From Collinsella aerofaciens (GTDB taxonomy: Bacteria > Actinomycetota > Coriobacteriia > Coriobacteriales > Coriobacteriaceae), in the NCBI RefSeq assembly GCF_901212495.1, contig NZ_CAAKNY010000046.1, positions 20,059-46,384 of the forward strand: DNA of 26,326 bases, given 5' to 3'. This document shows, one piece after another, positions 14,831-21,774 of the stretch. The position numbers and the translations under genes are program-made. The notes beneath the pieces were generated by a model that saw only the letters and a list, made by a program, of their open reading frames with translations, did not search any database and was not told where the DNA came from. The first letter of the stretch is position 1. The number at the start of each line of letters is the position of its first letter.

Positions 14831-15772
14831 AGCGAGGGCCGTACGGATGAATGGGTCGCTGAGGGCCTCGCGGAGCCAGGGGGCCAGCTGCTCGGGGCGA
14901 CCCTGCAGGTAGCCTTTGAGCTCGGACGGGGCCACGCGACGCACCTCCGAGATCTCCTCTTGGTTGATATGCAGCTCGCCCGGCTCAACATGGGCAAGGT
15001 AGACCTCGCACCATTCGCACTCGCAGCGGCCGTCGCCGTGGTCCTCGCGGTACACCACGTGACCGAGGTGCTTAAGCTCGGCGGGATCGCGCGCAATGCC
15101 GAGCTCTTCGTTGATGCGACGCGCCGTGGCGACCGCGACGTCTTCCCCGGGGAGCGGATGGCCGGCACAGCTATCGGCCAGCACCCCGCCCCACAGTCGT
15201 TTGAGCGGGCTGCGACGGCAGAGCAGCAGGTGCGCGTCTTCGCCCGGGCCCTCGACCAGGAGCGTCAGAAATGCCTGGTGCAAGACGCCCTCGCCGGTAT
15301 GGGCATCGATGCGGTCGACGGGGCCAAGCGTCTCGCCGGTCGCGGCATCGACCGCCACGACCTCGGCGCCCGCGCCGCCCTCATCCCAGCCGGCGCGCAG
15401 AATGCGGGCTGCGGCCTCCTCGAGCGCAGCGATGAGCTCTTTGGTGGTGTCGAGCACGCGCTGTAGGTCGTCCGCAGTCGCGTTCTCCACATGAAAGCCC
15501 GCGCTTACAACCACCGGCACGCCAAAGCGCGTGGCCAACGCCGCCGCGATATCGTGCGCCGGGATCTCGTCTCGATGGCACGGGACAGCCAAGATGCTCA
15601 CCGTCGCCGTACGGCCGGGCTCGGGGCGCGGAATGGCCTGCGCCGTGGCGCCCAGATGCGCGAACTCCGGCGAGCAGGCGTACACCGCCATGCCTCGCGG
15701 CGTCACCGTCAGCTGGGCCTCGAGCGCAAACTTGCCCTCGCCCACTGCAACCTTTGTCGTGTGCATACCCAT
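14825..15772 (-). CDS. Fusion protein: LpdD-like domain plus type 1 IPP isomerase-like Nudix domain lacking the catalytic Cys
   Basis: 315 residues from the ATG at 15770-15772, chosen for GGGAGA just upstream. Residues about 3-115 (VTPRG, AHLGA, VVVSAGFHVENAT) resemble LpdD, the small protein encoded with LpdB and LpdC in gallate-degrading lactobacilli; this is pattern recall. Residues about 140-315 are a type 1 isopentenyl-diphosphate isomerase fold. Metal ligands match E. coli Idi: His158 (DAH), His165 (LHQAF), His205 (GHP), Glu251 and Glu253 (ECE), with the C-terminal Trp299 also kept. The Nudix box spans 204-226 and keeps the EE pair (222-223). The ungapped match of SCAGHP to SVCGHP puts Ala203 at the catalytic Cys67, with a Cys one place earlier. 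Prenyl diphosphate binding is likely; isomerase activity is doubtful. It is the upstream gene of the transporter-ubiD-ubiX cluster. Confidence 0.82.
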   Translation of the reverse strand: MGMHTTKVAVGEGKFALEAQLTVTPRGMAVYACSPEFAHLGATAQAIPRPEPGRTATVSILAVPCHRDEIPAHDIAAALATRFGVPVVVSAGFHVENATADDLQRVLDTTKELIAALEEAAARILRAGWDEGGAGAEVVAVDAATGETLGPVDRIDAHTGEGVLHQAFLTLLVEGPGEDAHLLLCRRSPLKRLWGGVLADSCAGHPLPGEDVAVATARRINEELGIARDPAELKHLGHVVYREDHGDGRCECEWCEVYLAHVEPGELHINQEEISEVRRVAPSELKGYLQGRPEQLAPWLREALSDPFIRTALAM

Positions 15773-15824
15773 GGGATCTCCCGTCGCCCGCGATGTACCT
15801 GAGACCATCTTCGCCTGTATTGCG

Positions 15825-15853
15825 ACTATACAGGCAAGCGCAGCCTGCGACAA
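15825..15853 (-). promoter_or_regulatory. Promoter of the LpdD-Idi fusion gene
   Basis: On the minus strand TTGTCG (15848-15853) and TATAGT (15825-15830) are separated by 17 bases. Transcription would start near 15818, about 46 nt before the chosen ATG. The -35 lies inside a copy of the GACAAAGGG repeat (15848-15876), suggesting the repeat supplied part of the promoter. Confidence 0.55.
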
Positions 15854-15933
15854 AGGGGGCAGGCACCTGTCACATTCTGTTAGAGTTGCAGGGATTGAAT
15901 CCCGCTTATTCATGCGACATTGGAGTGACAACC

Positions 15934-17163
15934 TTGACCGCCGCAACCACGCCTAAAAGTAAGTCAAACGCCACCGCCCTCTCCCCCGCGCGCACCAAGC
16001 TCTGCCTGGCGCTGCTCGTGCTGTTGGGATTCTCGCTCGGCTGCTCCGAGTTCGTGGTCATCGGCATCGAAAGCGACTTGGCGACGGAACTCGGCGTATC
16101 ACTTGCCACTGCGGGCCAGCTCATCAGCGTGTTTGCGCTTGTCTACGCCATCGCAACGCCGGTGCTTGCGCTCAGCACGGGGCGATTCCGCCGCTACCAG
16201 CTGCTCGTGTGCTACAGCATCGTCTTTGTGCTCGGCAACCTGGTCATGGCGTTGGCGCCCAACTTCCAGGTACTGTTTATCTCGCGCATTGTCCTGGGAT
16301 CCGTCTCGGGCGCGCTGCTCGCCGTGGGCGTGACGTACATCCCCGAGCTGCTGTCCCCGCAGCAAACTTCGCTTGCCATCTCGGTGGTATATGGTGCGTT
16401 TTCCGTGGCAATGGTCTTTGTCACTTCGATCGGCAAGTTTGTGGCCGACACGCTCGATTGGCACGTGGTCATGTACGGTACGCTGACCTTTGCCGTTTTG
16501 ATCTGCGGAGCGCTCATGGCGTTTATGCCGCGCGCTGGGCAAACCGACGAGCCTGCCACCTTTCGCGAGCAGGCGGGGCTGCTGCGCGAGCCGAGCATCA
16601 TCACCGGCATGCTCATCTTTTTGTTTGGCGTGGGATCGGTCTATGTGTTCTACGGCTACGTGACGCCTTATCTTGAGCAGGTGCTGGGCATGGGCACTGT
16701 TCAGGCGAGCACCACGCTTATGGCCTATGGCGTGTTCTGCCTGATCTCGAACATCCTGGGCGGATGGATCGATGCGCGCTTTGGCATGAAGGCACTGCTT
16801 GTGACGTTTGTGCTGCAGGCTGCGGCGTTGCTCGGGCTGTTTGCTGTGGGCGGCACCATGCCGCTCGCGCTGGTCTTTGTCTTTAGCTTGGCGCTGCTCA
16901 TGTACCTGTTCTCGGTGTCGTGCATCACACACTTTATGGATGTGGCACGCAGCCGCCGCCCCAAGTCGATGGTACTCGCAAGTTCAGTTGAGCCCATGGC
17001 GTTTAATGTCGGCATTTCGTTTGGCACCGCAGTAGGCGGCGCCGTGGTGAGCAGCGTTGGCATTGCGTACGTGGGCGCCGTGGGCGCCGCATTCTCGCTT
17101 GTGGCCTGGGCGCTTACGCTGGTGACGATTAAGTTGGCTCGCTGGGAGCGCCACCGCGGGTAG
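15934..17163 (+). CDS. MFS transporter, AraJ/DHA1-like efflux family
   Basis: A 12-helix major facilitator protein of 409 residues. The first helix region ends in GCSEFVVIGIESDLA, as in AraJ-type efflux proteins. A loop STGRFRRYQLL between helices 2 and 3 corresponds to the MFS motif A, and GSVSGALLAVGVTYIPELL is typical of helix 4-5 in this group. The start is set at TTG 15934-15936 because GGAG lies eight bases before it. No ATG in frame has a good site, and upstream frame content is not protein-like. It is divergent from the LpdD-Idi gene with about 160 bp between starts, in which a 13-bp palindrome GGGATTGAATCCC (15891-15903) lies. Export of a phenolic product or a drug is possible; substrate unknown. 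Confidence 0.9.
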   Translation: MTAATTPKSKSNATALSPARTKLCLALLVLLGFSLGCSEFVVIGIESDLATELGVSLATAGQLISVFALVYAIATPVLALSTGRFRRYQLLVCYSIVFVLGNLVMALAPNFQVLFISRIVLGSVSGALLAVGVTYIPELLSPQQTSLAISVVYGAFSVAMVFVTSIGKFVADTLDWHVVMYGTLTFAVLICGALMAFMPRAGQTDEPATFREQAGLLREPSIITGMLIFLFGVGSVYVFYGYVTPYLEQVLGMGTVQASTTLMAYGVFCLISNILGGWIDARFGMKALLVTFVLQAAALLGLFAVGGTMPLALVFVFSLALLMYLFSVSCITHFMDVARSRRPKSMVLASSVEPMAFNVGISFGTAVGGAVVSSVGIAYVGAVGAAFSLVAWALTLVTIKLARWERHRG

Positions 17164-17259
17164 CGCAATTGCAGCCAAAAGCCGCGCATGCCGCCGGCTA
17201 AGCCGAGTGTGCTCAAGCGGCGCAAAAAGCTCTGAACATGCATCAATGCACGTCCTTGC

Positions 17260-17474
17260 AAATGAGTTTGGACAGTTGATTCAGATACGTACTCACCTCA
17301 GCCATCCAAGCCCTACAAAGCGAGGCCAGTACCGCATTTCGCAGTCAAAACCAAAGCTATAGCGCAAATCAGTCTCAATCGCATGCTTTCCAAGCGCCCA
17401 TGAAGGAACCTGCTGATACTCCTTGACGACCTCAATCAATACGTATCTGAACTAACTGTCCAGCCGACTCATTT
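17260..17474. mobile_element. 215-bp element with imperfect terminal inverted repeats
   Basis: TGGACAGTT-ga-TTCAGATACGTA (17269-17291) is repeated inverted at 17440-17462 with a two-base swap, and AAATGAGT/ACTCATTT extends the pair outwards to 17260 and 17474. The minus strand between holds a 48-codon open frame (17293-17439) from TTG to TGA, with protein-like composition and no recognised family. It resembles a non-autonomous MITE-like element. No clear target-site duplication was seen. The rest of the 610-bp gap from 17164 shows no gene. Confidence 0.45.
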
Positions 17475-17682
17475 TTGGCAGTCGACAAAGCGACAATCAA
17501 CGTATGCGGGCTAGTTGCCTTTAAAACAATCATGCAAAGGCCACTTAGACGCAACACCGCCCACCATCTTCTGACCGCCTGGCGTTCGCTCCTGCAGCCA
17601 TGCAACACGTCGTCTGCCGCCCAAGTCAGCATCTTTCCCGGCGCTATTTAACCACGCAAAACGCATCCTGTTAAGATTATCG

Positions 17683-17713
17683 CTATCGTTTTTCGCAATC
17701 TGAAAATCGATAG
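17683..17713 (+). promoter_or_regulatory. Possible operator upstream of the first GH4 gene
   Basis: CTATCG (17683-17688) and CGATAG (17708-17713) flank T-rich and A-rich stretches, giving an imperfect palindrome 60 bp before the GH4 start. It could be the site of the RpiR regulator encoded at the end of this cassette. Only the symmetry and position support this. Confidence 0.3.
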
Positions 17714-17773
17714 GATCGCAGGTAGAGCTTTCGTAGTCTGAAGTGGTCAGTCCACATGAAAGGGGTTTACCAC

Positions 17774-19099
17774 ATGGACAAGAAAGCAGTTGTAATCGCC
17801 GGGGCCGGCAGCACCCACACCCCCGGCATCATCCAGAGCCTATTGCAGAAGAAAAACGAATTACCGCTGCGCAAACTCGCCCTGTACGACATCGACGAGA
17901 AGCGCATGCATCTCGTCTACGACATCATGAAGCAGTTCATCGAGCAGGAAGCTCCTGACATCGAAGTTGTCGTGACGACCGATCCCGAAAAGGCATTTAC
18001 CGATGTCGACTTCGTCTTCGCGCAAATCCGCCAGGGTGGCCTTCAGATGCGTCGCCAGGACGAGCGCATCCCTCTCAAGTACGGTTGCGTGGGACAGGAA
18101 ACCTGCGGCGCCGGCGGTTCGATCTCCTATGGCATCAGGTCCATCCCCGGCGTCTTCGATCTCGTACGCTACGCCAAGAAATACAGTCCAGACGCCTGGA
18201 TCCTCAACTATTCCAACCCCGCCGCAGTTGTCGCCGAGGCCACACGTCGCGAGTTTGGCAACGACCATATCCTTAACATCTGCGATATGCCCACGGCTAT
18301 CTTGCTCTCGTACTCTAAGATGCTCGGACTTCCCAGCTGGCGCGATATCGACCCCATGTATTTTGGACTCAATCACTTTGGCTGGTTTACCAAAATGTAC
18401 GACAAGCAGGGGCACGATCGTCTGCCGGAACTCCGTCAGATGATTCTCGAGCACGGCATGGCCGTGAGCGACAAGCATCACAAGGACAAGGACTGGATGC
18501 ACACCTGGGGTCAATACGTCAAGATTGTGAAGGACTATCCCGAGTATCTGCCCAACAGCTACCTGCAGTATTACCTGTACTCCAAAGACATGGCAGATGA
18601 CATGGACCCCAACTGGACGCGCGCCGACAACGTCATCAACGGACGCGAGAAGGAGATGTTTGCCGAGCACGACAAGTACCTGGCAGATCCCGCCAATTAC
18701 AAGAGCCCCGTACAGAGCTTCACGGTCTTTGGCGACTTTATCGTCGACGCAGCCGCCTCTATCGCCTACAACAAGTGCGAACGTTATCTCGTAATCGTCG
18801 AGAATAACGGCGCCATCCCCAATCTGCCCGACGACGCCATGGTCGAGGTCCCCGCTTACCTGCGCTCTTGGGGCCCCGAACCCATCAGCCAGCCTGCTAT
18901 CCCCACCTTCTACAAGGGGCTTATCGAAGAGCAGAATGCCAGTGAGAAGCTCGCCGTCGACGCATATTACGAGCATTCCTACCAGAAGGCGCTCGAAGCC
19001 ATCGCAATCAACAAGACCGTCCCTTCGACTACCGTCGCGCGCCAAATCCTCGACGACCTGATCGAAGCAAACGGCGATTATTGGCCGACCCTGTCCTAA
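17774..19099 (+). CDS. Family GH4 6-phospho-alpha-glucosidase (GlvA/MalH-like)
   Basis: A cytoplasmic NAD- and metal-dependent hydrolase that splits phosphorylated alpha-glucosides delivered by a PTS, through transient oxidation at C3 of the sugar. The 441-residue product begins with a Rossmann motif IAGAGSTHTPG. The metal-binding Cys170 lies in CDMP (170-173), the form described for 6-phospho-alpha-glucosidases, and His201 is in LNHFGW. QETCGAGG and LNYSNPAA are also family marks. The ATG at 17774-17776 is chosen over one six codons earlier because AAGGGG lies between them. The PTS gene follows 24 bp downstream and an RpiR regulator after that, forming a complete uptake and hydrolysis cassette for maltose or a related disaccharide. 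Confidence 0.94.
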   Translation: MDKKAVVIAGAGSTHTPGIIQSLLQKKNELPLRKLALYDIDEKRMHLVYDIMKQFIEQEAPDIEVVVTTDPEKAFTDVDFVFAQIRQGGLQMRRQDERIPLKYGCVGQETCGAGGSISYGIRSIPGVFDLVRYAKKYSPDAWILNYSNPAAVVAEATRREFGNDHILNICDMPTAILLSYSKMLGLPSWRDIDPMYFGLNHFGWFTKMYDKQGHDRLPELRQMILEHGMAVSDKHHKDKDWMHTWGQYVKIVKDYPEYLPNSYLQYYLYSKDMADDMDPNWTRADNVINGREKEMFAEHDKYLADPANYKSPVQSFTVFGDFIVDAAASIAYNKCERYLVIVENNGAIPNLPDDAMVEVPAYLRSWGPEPISQPAIPTFYKGLIEEQNASEKLAVDAYYEHSYQKALEAIAINKTVPSTTVARQILDDLIEANGDYWPTLS

Positions 19100-19123
19100 C
19101 TCCCCGCGCATCGAAGGAACATC

Positions 19124-20704
19124 ATGAAAGAAAGCAAGCTCTACAACGAGTTCCAGAGACTCGGCAAGGTGCTCATGGCGCCGGTCCTCCTCCTGCCCGT
19201 TTCCGGCATTTTGGTCGGTCTGGGCTCCGCCCTTTCCAATGCTAACCTCATCTCGCTCTGCCCGCTTTTGGGCACCGAGCCGATGGTGATCTTTAGCACG
19301 CTCATCAAAGCAGCCGGCAACGTTATCAATGGTAACATCTCGGTTCTCTTTGCGATCTGCATCGCCTACGGTTACGCCAAAGCCGAGAAGGCGACCGCCG
19401 CACTCTCAGGCTTCATCGGCTACATGACCATGAACACGATCATGGGTCAGCTGCTTATCCTGCTGGGCACCATCGATCCCGCCAACCTACAGACCGGTCA
19501 GAACGCCATCCTGGGCGTAACCACACTCGACACCGGCGTATTCGGCGGCATCATCATCGGCTTGGTAGTCGCGTGGATCCACAACCGATTCTATAAGGTG
19601 CAGCTTCCGCCAGTGCTCGGCATCTTCAACGGCACACGCTGCGTCCCCGCCCTCACCGTCGTTTTCGCAAGCCTAGTGGGCGTTGCGCTCGCCTTCGTGT
19701 TTCCGTTTGTGCAAACCGGCCTAAAGGCCGCCTCGACACTCATCGATTCCACCGGGGTGTTTGGCGCGTTCATCTATGGCTTCTCCGAGCGCATGCTTCT
19801 GCCCTTCGGCCTGCATCATTTCATCTACCTGCCGTTTTTCTTCACTTCCCTGGGCGGTAGCATCCAGGTTGACGGCCAGACCGTCGAGGGTGCTGTCAAC
19901 ATCTACAACGCCATGCTCAACACACCCGGCATGATGTACGACATCGACATCTCAAAATACGTCATGAACGGCAAGGTGCTGTTCGCCATGTGCGGCCTGC
20001 CCGCGGCGGCTCTCGCCATCTACCACTGTGCCCGTCCCGAGAATAAAAAGAAGGTCGGCTCCCTCATGATCGCCGCCGTTATTCCGGCCGCCATCATGGG
20101 CATAACCGAACCGCTCGAGTACTCCTTCCTCTTTGTAGCGCCCGTACTCTATGTGGTCCACGCCCTGCTGTGCGGCATCGCGTATGTACTCACCTACCTG
20201 GTACAGTTCAATGTGCCCGGGCCTTCCGCCTTCGGCGGACCGCTCCTCTCGTGGATCTTCAACGGCATCATGAACGCCGATAAAGGCTCCAACTGGTTCT
20301 GGCTTATTCCGCTCGGCATCGCTTACTTCGGGATCTATTACGTGCTGTTCCGCACCTTTATCAAGAAATTTGACCTCAAAACCCCGGGCCGCGAGGATGA
20401 TGACACGCAGGCAGCGGATGACACGTCGGCCATCGACTCCAAAGCACCTGTTCAGGTAAGCGAGCTCATCCCGCAGATCGTGGATGCCGTGGGCGGCGCC
20501 GATAACATCTCGGGCGTCAACGCTTGCTTCACCCGCCTGAGGCTCAGCCTCAAAGACACCGCCCTGGTCAAGGACGATAGTGTCTTCACCAAAGACCTCG
20601 GCGCCAGCGCCATCGTACACATTGGCAGCGGTGTTCAGATCGTTTACGGCAATAAAGCTTCTGTCTACAAAGTCGAAATGAGAGAATACTTGGGCATGGA
20701 ATAA
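19124..20704 (+). CDS. PTS alpha-glucoside transporter, EIICB components (maltose/glucose type)
   Basis: A membrane permease that phosphorylates its sugar during import. EIIC occupies about 1-415 with many hydrophobic segments, the LPFGLHHFIYLPFF block (226-239) and the family signature GITEPLEY (326-333). A charged linker (418-443) leads to EIIB, where Cys468 in NACFTRLRL is the phosphate carrier. No EIIA domain is present in the 526 residues, so a general EIIA-Glc must be supplied elsewhere. The ATG at 19124 has GAAGGAA upstream. It is 24 bp after the GH4 gene and they are surely co-transcribed. It is closely similar along its full length to the product of 21775-23337. Confidence 0.95.
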   Translation: MKESKLYNEFQRLGKVLMAPVLLLPVSGILVGLGSALSNANLISLCPLLGTEPMVIFSTLIKAAGNVINGNISVLFAICIAYGYAKAEKATAALSGFIGYMTMNTIMGQLLILLGTIDPANLQTGQNAILGVTTLDTGVFGGIIIGLVVAWIHNRFYKVQLPPVLGIFNGTRCVPALTVVFASLVGVALAFVFPFVQTGLKAASTLIDSTGVFGAFIYGFSERMLLPFGLHHFIYLPFFFTSLGGSIQVDGQTVEGAVNIYNAMLNTPGMMYDIDISKYVMNGKVLFAMCGLPAAALAIYHCARPENKKKVGSLMIAAVIPAAIMGITEPLEYSFLFVAPVLYVVHALLCGIAYVLTYLVQFNVPGPSAFGGPLLSWIFNGIMNADKGSNWFWLIPLGIAYFGIYYVLFRTFIKKFDLKTPGREDDDTQAADDTSAIDSKAPVQVSELIPQIVDAVGGADNISGVNACFTRLRLSLKDTALVKDDSVFTKDLGASAIVHIGSGVQIVYGNKASVYKVEMREYLGME

Positions 20705-20726
20705 ATCCGTCCCATAGCTTCACCAC

Positions 20727-20769
20727 AATGCTCCGGAGATGGCATATCCGCTCCGGGGCATTATTGTTT
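20727..20769 (+). terminator. Terminator after the first PTS gene
   Basis: AATGCTCCGGAG (20727-20738) pairs with CTCCGGGGCATT (20751-20762), a 12-bp stem with one G:T, followed by ATTGTTT. The RpiR gene starts only 20 bp later, so read-through or an own promoter must express it. Confidence 0.7.
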
Positions 20770-20781
20770 GGAGTGATTTGA

Positions 20782-21582
20782 ATGTCGATGTACGAGGTCT
20801 ATTCGAACCTCAGGTCTTGTATCGAAGACGTCGAGAAGGGCGGCAGCCTTGACGCCCACATCGCACTCTACGCCCTTTCCCATCACGACGAGGTCCCAGA
20901 GCTCTCAATAGAAGAACTTGCCCGCGCGTGCAATACATCGCCCGCGACCATATCGCGCTTCTGCAGGCGCGTAAACGGCTCGAGCTTTCGATCGTTCAAA
21001 GAGCAAGTTGACGACTTCAACGCTTGGCTCCAGCGTGAGACAACCGAGGCAAGGGCTCATAAGCAAATCGATATACCCTGGTATTTCGATATCGTAGAGA
21101 CCTCTTTGCTTGAAACAAAACGCCTGCTCACTGAGGATCGACTCGAGCAGGCCGTTGACTGGCTTCTCAATGCGCAAAATGTCTACGTATACGGAAGCTC
21201 ATTCTCCAATCTCACCGCCCGCTCACTCTGCGAAAAGCTGAGCCGCGTAAACCGACTGTGCTTCTCATTTGGCTCCGTCAAGGGACAGGAGACGTCGCTC
21301 TGCCTGCTCCAACCCGACGATCTAACCATCTTTGTATCGTTCTCAGGGAAGACGAGCCACATCTTCAATCTTTACGTTGAGGCCAAGCGGCGAGGTTGCC
21401 GCGTTATTTGGATATCGAGCAACATGGCATTCGATAACAACGGGGCGCGCGAGCTCTTGCTACCCGTGAGCGCGGAGTCACTCAGCGAGTACTCGACCGC
21501 CTTGGTTGAGGGCATGAGCCTACAAAGCGCGGTTAACGCTCTGTATATCAGCTGTGCAAATCGACTTCGGGCGCAGCGCTAG
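20782..21582 (+). CDS. RpiR family transcriptional regulator
   Basis: A sugar-phosphate-responsive regulator of 266 residues. The N-terminal HTH_6 domain (about 1-80) carries SIEELARACNTSPATISRFC (42-61). The SIS domain (about 125-255) has VYVYGSSFSN (134-143) and FVSFSGKTSH (184-193), which bind a phosphosugar. GGAG lies eight bases before the ATG at 20782; the ATG two codons later is an alternative. It follows the GH4-PTS pair and is likely its regulator, with a phosphorylated disaccharide or glucose-6-phosphate as effector. It might also act on the second cassette. Confidence 0.92.
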   Translation: MSMYEVYSNLRSCIEDVEKGGSLDAHIALYALSHHDEVPELSIEELARACNTSPATISRFCRRVNGSSFRSFKEQVDDFNAWLQRETTEARAHKQIDIPWYFDIVETSLLETKRLLTEDRLEQAVDWLLNAQNVYVYGSSFSNLTARSLCEKLSRVNRLCFSFGSVKGQETSLCLLQPDDLTIFVSFSGKTSHIFNLYVEAKRRGCRVIWISSNMAFDNNGARELLLPVSAESLSEYSTALVEGMSLQSAVNALYISCANRLRAQR

Positions 21583-21706
21583 CCGCAAACACGCTAGAAC
21601 CGAAAAGAACGCACCTCACCGTCGCAAGGCGTCCGAATACACGATAGGCAGCGCCAAAAGAGAGCAGCGAGCACGTCATGTACTTGCCCATTCACCCCAA
21701 AACAGC

Positions 21707-21746
21707 ACAGGTTGGCGCCCGATTGAAGAATCGGACGCCAACCTGT
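21707..21746. terminator. Bidirectional terminator between the two cassettes
   Basis: ACAGGTTGGCG (21707-21717) pairs perfectly with 21736-21746, and CCGATT/AATCGG continues the stem to a GAAG loop. On the minus strand it is followed by GCTGTTTT. It serves the convergent RpiR and second PTS genes. Confidence 0.75.
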
Positions 21747-21774
21747 ATTAATCTTGATTGTGCGTTTGAGTCGT

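Noticed and set aside
13060..14832. 590-codon plus-strand frame opposite the transporter
   Set aside because: Composition dominated by Asp, Gly, His and Arg, typical of the reverse strand of membrane protein genes; it runs through the intergenic palindromes.
16099..16932. Minus-strand frame inside the MFS gene
   Set aside because: Antisense to a convincing 12-helix transporter; no domain.
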